64,000 nucleotides of DNA. It comes from Gemmobacter aquatilis. Its GTDB lineage: Bacteria; Pseudomonadota; Alphaproteobacteria; Rhodobacterales; Rhodobacteraceae. Numbering within the stretch: the stretch's first letter is position 1; each line of letters begins with the position of its first letter. The notes beneath the pieces are model-generated. The model was given only the letters and a program-made list of their open reading frames with translations. It searched no databases and was not told the DNA's origin. A program made the position numbers and the translations under genes. Below, piece by piece: positions 9,195 to 17,150 of the stretch. The stretch lies in NCBI RefSeq assembly GCF_900110025.1, contig NZ_FOCE01000005.1, forward strand, positions 229,925-293,924, read 5' to 3'.

Positions 9195-9671
9195 ATGGAC
9201 CTTGATGCCACAGACCTGACCATCGCGGCCCTCCTGCAACAGGAGGGCCGCCTTTCCGCGACCGAGATCGCCCGCGCCGTGGGCCTGTCGGTCTCCGCCG
9301 CCAATGACCGCCTGCGCCGCCTGCAGGCCAATGGCACGATCCGCGCCACCGCCGCCCTGCTGGACCCGGCGCGGCTGGGCGCGGGATGCTGCTGCTTTCT
9401 GCTGCTCGATCTGGCCTGGCAGGGCGAGGCCGAGGCGGTGGCGGCCCTGACCGCCCGCCCCGAGGTGATGGAGCTGCATCACATTTCCGGCCCACATTCC
9501 TATCTGATGAAGATCCGGGTCGCCGATCCCGCCGCCGTGCAGCGCTTTCTGACCGAGGCGGTCAAGCCCCTGCCCGCCGTGCTGAGAACCGAAACCATCT
9601 TCTCGCTGCAGGCCGAAAAGGAAACGCCCTGCCTGCCCCTCGCCGGGGATCTGGCCGGGGGCCGGGCATGA
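9195..9671 (+). CDS. Lrp/AsnC family transcriptional regulator
   Basis: 158 aa from ATG 9195 (MDLDATDLTIAALLQQ). Residues about 4-60 form the AsnC-type winged helix-turn-helix (RLSATEIARAVGLSVSAANDRLRRLQANGTI). The C-terminal part is a RAM/ligand-binding domain (VMELHHISGPHSYLMKIRVAD). Its stop overlaps the start of the LysE-type exporter by ATGA, so the pair is translationally coupled. It probably senses an amino acid and controls the exporter, as ArgP or Lrp homologues do elsewhere. Confidence 0.9.
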   Translation: MDLDATDLTIAALLQQEGRLSATEIARAVGLSVSAANDRLRRLQANGTIRATAALLDPARLGAGCCCFLLLDLAWQGEAEAVAALTARPEVMELHHISGPHSYLMKIRVADPAAVQRFLTEAVKPLPAVLRTETIFSLQAEKETPCLPLAGDLAGGRA

Positions 9672-10285
9672 GCGCGTTTCTGAATGCCACGGTGATGGGC
9701 TTTGCCATCGCCGCGCCGGTCGGACCGATCGGGCTGCTCTGCATCCGGCGCAGTCTGGCCGACGGGCGGGCGGCGGGCCTGGCCACCGGCCTGGGGGCCG
9801 CGGCGGCGGATGCCAGCTATGGGCTGGCGGTGGCGCTGGGGTTTGCGGCAACCGGGCTGCTGGCCTATGCCCAGCCGATGCAGGTGCTGGGCGGTCTGCT
9901 GCTGATCTGGCTGGGCAGCGGGCCGCTGCGCGCCTTTTTCGCCCCGCCCCGGACGCCCCGCATAGAAGGGGCCGGGGGTGGGGCCACGGGCATCGCCACC
10001 CTGCGCGCCTTCACCGGCACCTATCTGCTGACGCTGTCGAACCCGGCTACCATCCTGGCCTTTCTGGGCATGGTCGCCGCCCTTGGGGCCGAGGCGGCAG
10101 CCGGGCCGGTCTGGCTGGTGGCGGGGCTGTTCTGCGGCTCGGCGCTCTGGTGGCTGATCCTCGTGCATCTGGCGTTGTTCGCCGGGCGCTGGCTGACGCC
10201 GCAGGCGCTGCGCTGGATCGACCTCGGGTCAGGATTGGTGCTGGTGGGTTGGGGGGCAGGGCTGGTGCTGAAAGCCCTGTTCTAG
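9668..10285 (+). CDS. LysE-family amino-acid exporter
   Basis: 205 aa, about six hydrophobic segments. The N-terminus MGFAIAAPVGPIGLLCIRRSLA matches the LysE/RhtB signature (PVGPIG), and the middle LTLSNPATILAFLGMVA is the second family signature. It is predicted to export amino acids through the cytoplasmic membrane; the substrate is unknown. It is coupled to the upstream AsnC-type regulator. Confidence 0.9.
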   Translation: MSAFLNATVMGFAIAAPVGPIGLLCIRRSLADGRAAGLATGLGAAAADASYGLAVALGFAATGLLAYAQPMQVLGGLLLIWLGSGPLRAFFAPPRTPRIEGAGGGATGIATLRAFTGTYLLTLSNPATILAFLGMVAALGAEAAAGPVWLVAGLFCGSALWWLILVHLALFAGRWLTPQALRWIDLGSGLVLVGWGAGLVLKALF

Positions 10286-10348
10286 CGCGGGGTGGCGAGG
10301 ATGGACGGGGGGCTGTCTGCCCCCCACGGCCTGCGGCCGCCCCCCGAG

Positions 10349-10369
10349 GATATTTTCAGACAGAAAATG
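10349..10369. repeat. Dispersed intergenic repeat, ATTTTC/GAAAAT type
   Basis: GATATTTTCAGACAGAAAATG, preceded by a C/G-rich block (CCCCCCGAG). The reverse complement of 36866-36886 differs by one base. It lies between the convergent LysE and GNAT genes. Confidence 0.6.
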
Positions 10370-10378
10370 AAACAGGGG

Positions 10379-10810
10379 TCAGAGCGTCTTGCGGAAGAAG
10401 ACGCGCTGGAACCCCTGATCGACACGGCAGTCGGTTTTCGCATAGCCCAGCTTTGGGTAAAGCCGCAGCGCGCCACTCATCACGGCATTGGTGTGCAAGG
10501 TGACGGCGGGCAGGCCCTGTTGCCGGGCAAGGCTTTCGCACTGCGCGACCAGCCGCGCGCCGAGGCCCTGCCCCTGCGCGGCGGGGCTGACGGCGAGGAT
10601 GTCGAGTTCCATGCTGTCGGCCTGAGGTGTGCAGGCCATCACCGCCTGATCGGTGCAAAGCCAGACCGCCCCCGCCGCGATCAGCGCGGCGCAATCGGCC
10701 TGCATTGGCGCAGGGTTGCGCCCGATCAGCGGCGCATAGGGCGCGAAGGCGGCGTCGATCACCGCCTTGACCGTGGCGCAATCCGCCGCCGTGGCCCGGC
10801 GCGGCATCAT
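10379..10810 (-). CDS. GNAT family N-acetyltransferase
   Basis: 143 aa. The acetyl-CoA-binding motif A is visible as ILAVSPAAQGQGLGARLVAQCE, followed by the motif B-like YPKLGYAKTD. The acceptor is unknown. Its start (ATGATGCCG) overlaps the stop of the upstream aminotransferase, so the two are probably cotranslated and may act in the same pathway. Confidence 0.85.
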   Translation of the reverse strand: MMPRRATAADCATVKAVIDAAFAPYAPLIGRNPAPMQADCAALIAAGAVWLCTDQAVMACTPQADSMELDILAVSPAAQGQGLGARLVAQCESLARQQGLPAVTLHTNAVMSGALRLYPKLGYAKTDCRVDQGFQRVFFRKTL

Positions 10811-12012
10811 GCGCCCGCCGCTTCGGCCACCACCCGTGCGGCGGCATCCAGCGCGCCGGGGCCATGCGGGATGCCCAGGGCCACCATGCCCGCCTGCATC
10901 GTGGCCAGCACCCCCAGCGTCATATGCGCATTCACATGGCCCATATGCGCCACGCGCAGAAAGCCGTGATAGGCCGGGTCGTCCGGCGCCGCCATGCCCA
11001 GCCCGATGCCCAGCGTGACGCCGGCCTTTTCCTCCAGCCAGCCGCGCAGCCGGGTGGCATGGGGCGCGCCCAGCCGAGCGGCGGTGACGGAATGGCCGCG
11101 ATGCGCCGGATCGGCCACGTTCAGCGCGATGTCGGGGTTACCCGCGCCCCAGGCGTCAAACGCCGCCCAGACGCTGCGGGCCAGCGCCGCATGCCGCGCC
11201 CAGACCGCCGCGCGGCCCTCTTCGGCGATCATGTTCAGGCTTTCGCGCAGCCCGAACAGGTGATGCGTCGGCGCGGTGCCCGCCCAGTATTGCCAGAACT
11301 CTGTCGCATTGGCGCGCGGGCGCCAATCCCAATAGGGCGTGCGCAGATCGCTGTTGGCGCAAGCCAGCAGCGCCTTGTCGGAAAACCACACGAAGCCCAG
11401 CCCCGGCGGCACCATCAGCCCCTTCTGGCTGGCCGCGACCATGACATCCACGCCCCAGGCATCCATATGGAAGGCATCACAGCCCATCGAGGCGATGCAA
11501 TCCACTGCCAGCAGCGCCGGATGCCCCACCGTATCCATCACCGCCCGGATCGCCGCAATGTCGTTCTTCACCGAACTTGCGGTATCGACATGCGTCACCA
11601 GCACCGCCTTCAGCTTATGGCCCGCATCCGCCCGCAGCGCCGACTCGAACCGCGCCAGATCGACCGGGGCGGCTTTGCCGAAATCCAGCAGATCCGCCTG
11701 CACGCCCATCGCCTGCACGCTTTCGCACCAGCCATGGCCAAAGCGCCCGGTGGCCAGCACCAGCGCCCGGTCACCCCGGCTGAACAGATTGGCATTCGCC
11801 GCTTCCCACGCGCCATGACCATTGGCGATATAGATCGCCACATGCGCCACCGTGCCCGCCAAGGCGCGCAGATCGGGCCAGAGCGTTTCCACCATCTCGG
11901 GCAAGGCGCCCGCATAGATATTGGGCGCCGCCCGGTGCATCGCCGCCAACACCCGGTCGGGCATGGTGGAAGGGCCGGGAATGGCAAGATAGGGGCGTCC
12001 GTTGGCAAGCAT
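10807..12012 (-). CDS. Class V aminotransferase (alanine/serine-glyoxylate type)
   Basis: 401 aa from ATG 12012 (MLANGRPYLAIPGPSTMPDRV), preceded by GGAGA. A PLP fold type I enzyme. It shows the N-terminal GPSTMPDRVL signature, LLAVDCIASMGCDAF with the PLP-ring aspartate, and the Schiff-base Lys in VAASQKGLMVPPGLG. Family members transfer amino groups from alanine or serine to glyoxylate, or act on other small substrates such as sulfoacids; no neighbour decides between these. Confidence 0.85.
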   Translation of the reverse strand: MLANGRPYLAIPGPSTMPDRVLAAMHRAAPNIYAGALPEMVETLWPDLRALAGTVAHVAIYIANGHGAWEAANANLFSRGDRALVLATGRFGHGWCESVQAMGVQADLLDFGKAAPVDLARFESALRADAGHKLKAVLVTHVDTASSVKNDIAAIRAVMDTVGHPALLAVDCIASMGCDAFHMDAWGVDVMVAASQKGLMVPPGLGFVWFSDKALLACANSDLRTPYWDWRPRANATEFWQYWAGTAPTHHLFGLRESLNMIAEEGRAAVWARHAALARSVWAAFDAWGAGNPDIALNVADPAHRGHSVTAARLGAPHATRLRGWLEEKAGVTLGIGLGMAAPDDPAYHGFLRVAHMGHVNAHMTLGVLATMQAGMVALGIPHGPGALDAAARVVAEAAGA

Positions 12013-12158
12013 CGCAGTCTCCGCGCGGGTTCCGCCCAATGGCTACGCCCGCCTTGCGCCAAGGTCAACGCGGGGCCGCCCCACCCTGCCCCGCCCCGCC
12101 TTGCCCTGCCCCGCCTGCCGGGCTAGACCTCGGGTCATCCTGAGCCCCGGAGGTTCCC

Positions 12159-13913
12159 TTGGCCCGTGCCCCGCAAGACCCGCGCTATACGACTGGCCGC
12201 CTGTTCGGGCGGCTGTGGCGCGGTTACCTGCGCCCTCACCTGGCCCTGATGCTGCTGGCCTTCCTGTTCATGGTGATCGAGGGCAGCACGCTGGGCGCGC
12301 TGTCCTGGCTGCTGGTGCCGCTGTTCGACGACGTGTTCGCACCGGGCGGCACCGGAATGCTGCTCTGGGTCGGGCTGGCCATCCTCGGGCTGTTCGTGGT
12401 GCGCGCCTTCACCTCGATCTTCGGCAAGACACTGCTGACCATGGTGGCGCAGAAAAGCTCTACCGCGATGCAGGTCGATCTGCTGGCGCATGTGCTGACG
12501 CTGGACACACGGTTCTTTCAGGACAACCCGCCCGGCGCGCTGATGGAGCGGCTGGTGGGCGATACCAGCGCCGTGCAGCGCGTCTGGTCGGCGGTGATCG
12601 TCGGGGTGGGGCGCGACATCGTCTCGCTGGTGGCGCTGTTCACCGTGGCCCTGTCGATCGACTGGCGCTGGACGCTGGCCGCGATGATCGGCGCGCCGGT
12701 GCTGATCCTGCCCGCGCTGGTGGTGCAACGCTATATCCGCCGCAAGACCGCACAGATGCGCGAACAGGCGGGCTTGCGCGCCACCCGGCTGGACGAGATC
12801 TTTCATGGCATCATGGCGATCAAGCTGAACCGGATGGAGACCTATCAGACCGGCCGCTTCCGCCGCATCGTCGGCGCCATCGTCCGGGCCGAGGTGCGCA
12901 CCATGGCGGGCCGCTCCACCGTGCCCGCGCTGATCGACATCATCACCGGGATCGGTTTCTTCACCGTCCTGTGGCTCGGCGGGCGCGAGATTGCCGAGGG
13001 CACCCGCACCACGGGCGAATTCATGGCCTTCTTCACCGCCATGTCGCTGACCTTCCAGCCGCTGCGCCGGTTGGGCGACATGTCGGGCGTCTGGCAGATC
13101 GCGGCGGCCAGCCTGGAGCGACTCTATCGCCTGTTCGATCTGTCGGCCCCGCCGCGCCCGCGCGCAGGCACCGCCCATCCCACCGGCACCCCGCCCACCA
13201 TCCGCGTGCAGGATCTGCAGTTCGCCTATGGCGAGGTGCCGGTGCTGAACGGCCTCAGCTTCACCGCCGAGGCGGGCCGGATGACCGCGCTGGTCGGCGC
13301 CTCGGGTGCGGGCAAATCCACCGTGTTCCACCTGCTCACCGGCCTGGCCGAACCCGATGCGGGCACGATCACGCTCGACGGCGCCGACATCGCCGACATG
13401 ACCCTGCCCGAACTGCGCGCACAATTCGCCGTGGTCAGTCAGGACGCCATGCTGTTCGACGAAACCATCCGCGAGAACATCGCGCTGGGCCATGAGGTGG
13501 ACGAGGCCCATCTGACCCGCGCGCTGGACGCCGCCCATGTCAGCGAGTTTCTGCGCGCCCTGCCTGCGGGGGTCGATACCCCGGCAGGCCCGCGCGGCTC
13601 TGCCCTGTCGGGCGGCCAACGCCAGCGCGTCGCCATCGCCCGCGCCTTGCTGTCGCAGGCCCCGGCCCTGCTGCTGGACGAGGCGACCTCGGCGCTGGAT
13701 GCCCAGTCCGAGGCGCTGGTGGCCGATGCCTTGCACCGGCTGGGCACCGGGCGCACCCGCATCGTGATCGCCCACCGCCTTGCCACCGTGCGCGATGCCG
13801 ACAAGATCGTGGTGATGGACAAGGGCCGCGTCGTGCAGCAAGGCACCCATGACACCCTGCTTGCAGAAGGCGGGCTGTATGCCGATCTCTACAAGCTGCA
13901 ATTTCAGCCGTGA
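12159..13913 (+). CDS. ABC exporter, fused permease and ATPase (MsbA-like)
   Basis: 584 aa from a TTG start that has GGAGG five bases upstream. Residues about 1-320 are a six-helix type I exporter domain with an EFMAFFTAMSLTFQPLRRLGD end region. Residues about 345-584 form the ATPase: Walker A GASGAGKST, Q-loop SQDAMLF, signature LSGGQRQR, Walker B ALLLDEATSALD, and the H-loop IAHRLAT. It probably flips lipid A, another lipid or a drug across the inner membrane. The ygfZ gene follows at once. Confidence 0.9.
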   Translation: MARAPQDPRYTTGRLFGRLWRGYLRPHLALMLLAFLFMVIEGSTLGALSWLLVPLFDDVFAPGGTGMLLWVGLAILGLFVVRAFTSIFGKTLLTMVAQKSSTAMQVDLLAHVLTLDTRFFQDNPPGALMERLVGDTSAVQRVWSAVIVGVGRDIVSLVALFTVALSIDWRWTLAAMIGAPVLILPALVVQRYIRRKTAQMREQAGLRATRLDEIFHGIMAIKLNRMETYQTGRFRRIVGAIVRAEVRTMAGRSTVPALIDIITGIGFFTVLWLGGREIAEGTRTTGEFMAFFTAMSLTFQPLRRLGDMSGVWQIAAASLERLYRLFDLSAPPRPRAGTAHPTGTPPTIRVQDLQFAYGEVPVLNGLSFTAEAGRMTALVGASGAGKSTVFHLLTGLAEPDAGTITLDGADIADMTLPELRAQFAVVSQDAMLFDETIRENIALGHEVDEAHLTRALDAAHVSEFLRALPAGVDTPAGPRGSALSGGQRQRVAIARALLSQAPALLLDEATSALDAQSEALVADALHRLGTGRTRIVIAHRLATVRDADKIVVMDKGRVVQQGTHDTLLAEGGLYADLYKLQFQP

Positions 13914-13924
13914 CGGAGCCTGCA

Positions 13925-14677
13925 ATGCCCGGTGAAACCGCCCCCGACCGCCGCCTGATCGCTTTGGGCGGTGCCGATGCCCTGCCCTTCCTGCAAGGGC
14001 TGGTCACCAATGACGTGCTGCGCCTGCGCGACCCCGATCTCGTCTACACCGCGCTGCTGTCGCCACAGGGCAAATACCTCGCCGATTTCTTCGTGGTGAA
14101 CAGCGGCGGGCAGTTGCTGCTCGACCTGCCCGAAAGCCTTGCCGCCGATACGCTGCGGCGGCTGACCCTGTATCGCCTGCGCGCCGCCGTCACCTTCGCG
14201 CCCTCTGACCTGAGCGTGACGCGCGGCCTCGGCCCTGCCCCTGCAGATGCCCTGCCCGACCCGCGCCACCCCGCCCTTGGCTGGCGCACCTATGGCGCCC
14301 CCGGTTCAACGCCGATGATCGACTGGGACGCGATCCGCGTCGCCCATGTCATCCCCGAAACCGGCATCGAGCTGATCCCGAACGAGACCTTCATCCTCGA
14401 AGCCGGGTTCGAGACGCTGCAGGGCGTCGATTACCGCAAGGGCTGCTATGTCGGGCAAGAGGTCACCGCGCGGATGAAGCACAAGACCGAATTGCGCAAG
14501 GGCCTGATCCGGGTGGGCATCACCGGCACGGCCCCCGTGGGCACCCCGATCCTGATGCCCGACGGACGCGAGGCGGGCACGCTGTTCACCCAGTCGGGCG
14601 GCCATGCGCTGGCCCATCTGCGCTTCGACCGGCTGGACGGTCCGCTGACCGCAGGCGAGGCCCGCATCACCGCCTGA
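13925..14677 (+). CDS. ygfZ: Folate-binding protein YgfZ (Fe-S/tRNA modification)
   Basis: 250 aa from ATG 13925, chosen for CGGAG seven bases upstream; a GTG at 13910 overlapping the previous stop is possible. It shows the hallmark KGCYVGQEVTAR (residues about 172-183), including the conserved Cys, and the early ALPFLQGLVTNDV segment of the GcvT-like folate-binding fold. The family maintains certain Fe-S enzymes such as MiaB in a folate-dependent way. Confidence 0.9.
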   Translation: MPGETAPDRRLIALGGADALPFLQGLVTNDVLRLRDPDLVYTALLSPQGKYLADFFVVNSGGQLLLDLPESLAADTLRRLTLYRLRAAVTFAPSDLSVTRGLGPAPADALPDPRHPALGWRTYGAPGSTPMIDWDAIRVAHVIPETGIELIPNETFILEAGFETLQGVDYRKGCYVGQEVTARMKHKTELRKGLIRVGITGTAPVGTPILMPDGREAGTLFTQSGGHALAHLRFDRLDGPLTAGEARITA

Positions 14678-14682
14678 CCGAC

Positions 14683-14703
14683 CGAATTTTCTGCGAAAAT
14701 TCG
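14683..14703. repeat. Intergenic palindrome, family B copy 2
   Basis: Perfect inverted repeat CGAATTTTC-TGC-GAAAATTCG, starting five bases after the ygfZ stop codon. It is the same element as copies at 555-575 and 14759-14777. Confidence 0.7.
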
Positions 14704-14735
14704 CAACACGCCCCAACCACAGCCGCAAAAGAAAA

Positions 14736-14754
14736 GCGGGGCCAAAGGCCCCGC
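14736..14754 (-). terminator. Terminator of efp
   Basis: Stem GCGGGGCC / GGCCCCGC with loop AAA. Read on the minus strand it is followed by TTTTCTTTT, which fits efp, the gene that ends 30 bases away. Confidence 0.8.
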
Positions 14755-14758
14755 CCCT

Positions 14759-14777
14759 GAATTTTCGCAGAAAATTC
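14759..14777. repeat. Intergenic palindrome, family B copy 3
   Basis: Perfect inverted repeat GAATTTTC-GCA-GAAAATTC between the efp stop codon and its terminator. This is the same arrangement (stop, palindrome, GC terminator) as seen downstream of pntB. Confidence 0.7.
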
Positions 14778-14783
14778 GCCCGC

Positions 14784-15347
14784 TCAGGCGCGTTCCGAAT
14801 ATTCCATCAATTCGGTATGCACGATGATATCCTCATCCGGGCCGACAAACGGCGGCACCATGATGCGCACGCCATTGTCCAGCACGGCGGGCTTGAAGCT
14901 TTTCGAGGCGGTCTGGCCGTTCATCACCGGCTCGGCCTCCACCACGCGGCACTTCACCTTCTGCGGGATCTTCACGCTCAGCGGTTCTTCACCATAGAAC
15001 AGCACCGTCGCGGTCATCCCATCCTGCAGGAACGGCCGGCGATCGCCCAGCAGATCGGCGTCGATCTCGATCTGCTCATAGGTTTCGGCATCCATGAACA
15101 CCAGCCGCCCGTCGGTTTCATACAGGAACTGCTGGTCCTTGTTTTCCAGCGTCACCTCGTCCACCTTGTCTTCCGAGCGGAAGCGTTCGTTCAGCTTGCG
15201 CCCGTCGCGCAGGTTCTTCAGCTCCACCTGCGCAAAGGCACCGCCCTTGCCCGGCTTCACATGGTTGACCTTGACCGCCGCCCAGAGGCCGCCATCATGT
15301 TCCAGGATCGCGCCCGGACGGATCTCATTCCCGTTGATCTTCGGCAT
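14784..15347 (-). CDS. efp: Translation elongation factor P
   Basis: 187 aa, the normal length. EF-P enters the ribosomal E site and relieves stalling at polyproline stretches, such as those in the L,D-transpeptidase tail and PntA linker in this window. The N-terminal KOW-like domain shows [10 protein letters not shown] with Lys34 as the residue that is post-translationally modified by the EpmA route in many bacteria. Then follow [15 protein letters not shown] and the C-terminal OB folds. No epmA/epmB gene is near. Confidence 0.97.
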   Translation of the reverse strand: MPKINGNEIRPGAILEHDGGLWAAVKVNHVKPGKGGAFAQVELKNLRDGRKLNERFRSEDKVDEVTLENKDQQFLYETDGRLVFMDAETYEQIEIDADLLGDRRPFLQDGMTATVLFYGEEPLSVKIPQKVKCRVVEAEPVMNGQTASKSFKPAVLDNGVRIMVPPFVGPDEDIIVHTELMEYSERA

Positions 15348-15563
15348 CTCGGCAAAACCTTGTCAAAAGCTTGATTAATTTGCAGAGGCCCCTATATATC
15401 GGCGGCTGCTTCCTGGCAAGGCAACTAGATACTGTAGCGCCCCGCCCCAAGCCATGCACCTGACGCATGGCTGCCATGACAGGACCGGCATACCGAATCA
15501 TGCAGTTCAGGCGTATCCCCCCCAAACGCCGGAACATGCAAGAGCAAGAACAGGACAAGAAAA

Positions 15564-15887
15564 ATGGCTGACTTCATCGACGGCACCGCGTTCAACTACG
15601 AGCAAGGCCAGCGCGCGCGCAAACTTTTTGCCGCCGTCGTGCTTGCCGCACTTGATGACGCGATCGCCGATGACAAGAAATATGGCAACGGGCCGGAACA
15701 GATCGCCCGTTGGGCACGCTCGCGCGACGGGCGCGAGGTTCTGTCCTGCGCCGGGATCGACCCGAACGAACGGGTGGTCAAGGGCCTGATGGAATTCGTC
15801 TCGAAAGGCGTGCGCACCTCGGTCGCACTGTCGCGCGAGGAATCCGAACGCCGCCACGCGATGGAGCTTGAGGCCGAAGCCGCCTGA
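15564..15887 (+). CDS. Small conserved protein (probably DUF6280)
   Basis: 107 aa, MADFIDGTAFNYEQGQRARKL onward, preceded by AAGAACAGGACAAGAAAA. It is a soluble, mostly helical protein with a conserved-looking central part, GNGPEQIARWARSRDGREVL. I recall this family as a Rhodobacterales-specific protein of unknown function, but the DUF name is from memory. It has its own terminator, so it is a single-gene transcript. Confidence 0.7.
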   Translation: MADFIDGTAFNYEQGQRARKLFAAVVLAALDDAIADDKKYGNGPEQIARWARSRDGREVLSCAGIDPNERVVKGLMEFVSKGVRTSVALSREESERRHAMELEAEAA

Positions 15888-15930
15888 GCACTGCCACGCC
15901 TGCGGCTGAACGCCGCCGAGGATTTGAACA

Positions 15931-15953
15931 GCGCGCCCTGCGGGGCGCGTTTT
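15931..15953 (+). terminator. Terminator of the DUF6280-like gene
   Basis: Stem CGCGCCC / GGGCGCG followed by TTTTC, 45 bases after the stop codon. Confidence 0.8.
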
Positions 15954-16050
15954 CTGTCGTGGGGCACAGGGTAAAAGCCCAAGGTGAGCAAAGCCGGATG
16001 CCTGAATCCGGCGGATCATCCCGCCGCACAAGCCCGCACACAGCTCTCCG

Positions 16051-17007
16051 TCAGCCCAGATCGCGCGACAGCAGCGTCCGGTGGATCTCGGCCCGCACCA
16101 GTTTGCGCACATTGCGGGTGATCCGCTCTCCCAGCGCGCCCTGCAATTCCTCGCGGATGATGTCGCGCACCAGCGCCCGCATCACCTCTTCGTCGATCAG
16201 GAAATCCTCTTCGCCCAGCAGATCCGGCTCTGGTGCCGCCTGCGCCGCCTGTTGATCGGCGGCCAGAATCTCGGCCACAGCCGCAGCTTCGGCCTGATCG
16301 GCATCCAGCGCTGCTTCGGGCGCAGAGTCCAAACGGGCCGCATCGGCAGGCGCAGGCTCCAGCGGCCAAGCCCCATCGCGCCAGGCCTCCGACAGCCGCA
16401 GCGCCTCGACGTTCTCCCCGTCGATCTCTCCGGCCTCGTCACCTTCGACCTCGATCACCTCGGCCTCGTCCACCGCGTCGAGATCGACCTCCATCACCTC
16501 CGATCGGGGCCAGCCGGGTACCGCCGCGGCTACGGCCGCCATGGCCTCCTCAACCGCCAGATCGTCGGCCTCCACCTCTCCCTTGGCGGCAGGTCGCAGC
16601 GCCACATCCGGTTCGGGTTCAAATTCGGCATCGGGAATACGCGTGCCCATCGCCGCGAACAACGCCTCGACAGAGGCCGCGCCGCCGCGCGGTGCCGCCG
16701 CATCCTCTGCCGGATCGGGCAAAGCCTCGGCCTCGTCCGCCGGTCGCCCGGCCAGTTGCCCCAGCAGCGCCTCCAGCACCGAATCGCCTTGCGGTGTCGG
16801 GTCAGGCGTCGCGTCCGGCTCAGCCCGGCCCGGCACCACCCGCAGCGCCGGGGTCAGCAGCAGCCGCCCGCCCCCCGCAGGGGCCTTCGCCCCGGAAGCC
16901 TGCGCCACAGGCGCCATGCGCTGCACGGGCCGCAACTCCTCCGACACAAGCCGCCGGATGGAGGACAGGACATCTTCGATCTCCACTGAACTCATCGGCT
17001 CGCTCAT
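16051..17007 (-). CDS. PopZ-like (DUF2497-type) acidic polar-organising protein
   Basis: 318 aa. An N-terminal helix SSVEIEDVLSSIRRLVSEEL and a C-terminal basic helical region (MRALVRDIIREELQGALGERITRNVRKLVRAEIHRTL) flank about 240 residues of very acidic, Ala/Pro/Glu-rich low-complexity sequence. This is the architecture of Caulobacter PopZ (short N-helix, acidic PED-rich linker, C-terminal oligomerising helices), though the linker is longer. The position downstream of pcm and tolC matches the popZ locus in Caulobacter as I remember it. A role as a polar hub is therefore inferred from architecture and synteny, not from strong sequence identity. Confidence 0.6.
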   Translation of the reverse strand: MSEPMSSVEIEDVLSSIRRLVSEELRPVQRMAPVAQASGAKAPAGGGRLLLTPALRVVPGRAEPDATPDPTPQGDSVLEALLGQLAGRPADEAEALPDPAEDAAAPRGGAASVEALFAAMGTRIPDAEFEPEPDVALRPAAKGEVEADDLAVEEAMAAVAAAVPGWPRSEVMEVDLDAVDEAEVIEVEGDEAGEIDGENVEALRLSEAWRDGAWPLEPAPADAARLDSAPEAALDADQAEAAAVAEILAADQQAAQAAPEPDLLGEEDFLIDEEVMRALVRDIIREELQGALGERITRNVRKLVRAEIHRTLLSRDLG

Positions 17008-17150
17008 GCCTGCCCCGTCCTACCCGGCCCGTCTTGCCCGACCGTATTCATGCTTTGCCAAACAGTAACCGCTGCCCGCATGTCCCGCAAGACGATGCCG
17101 CAGCAGCGGTTAACAATTCGCAAGCAACAGAAGGACTTGACGCCCGGCGC

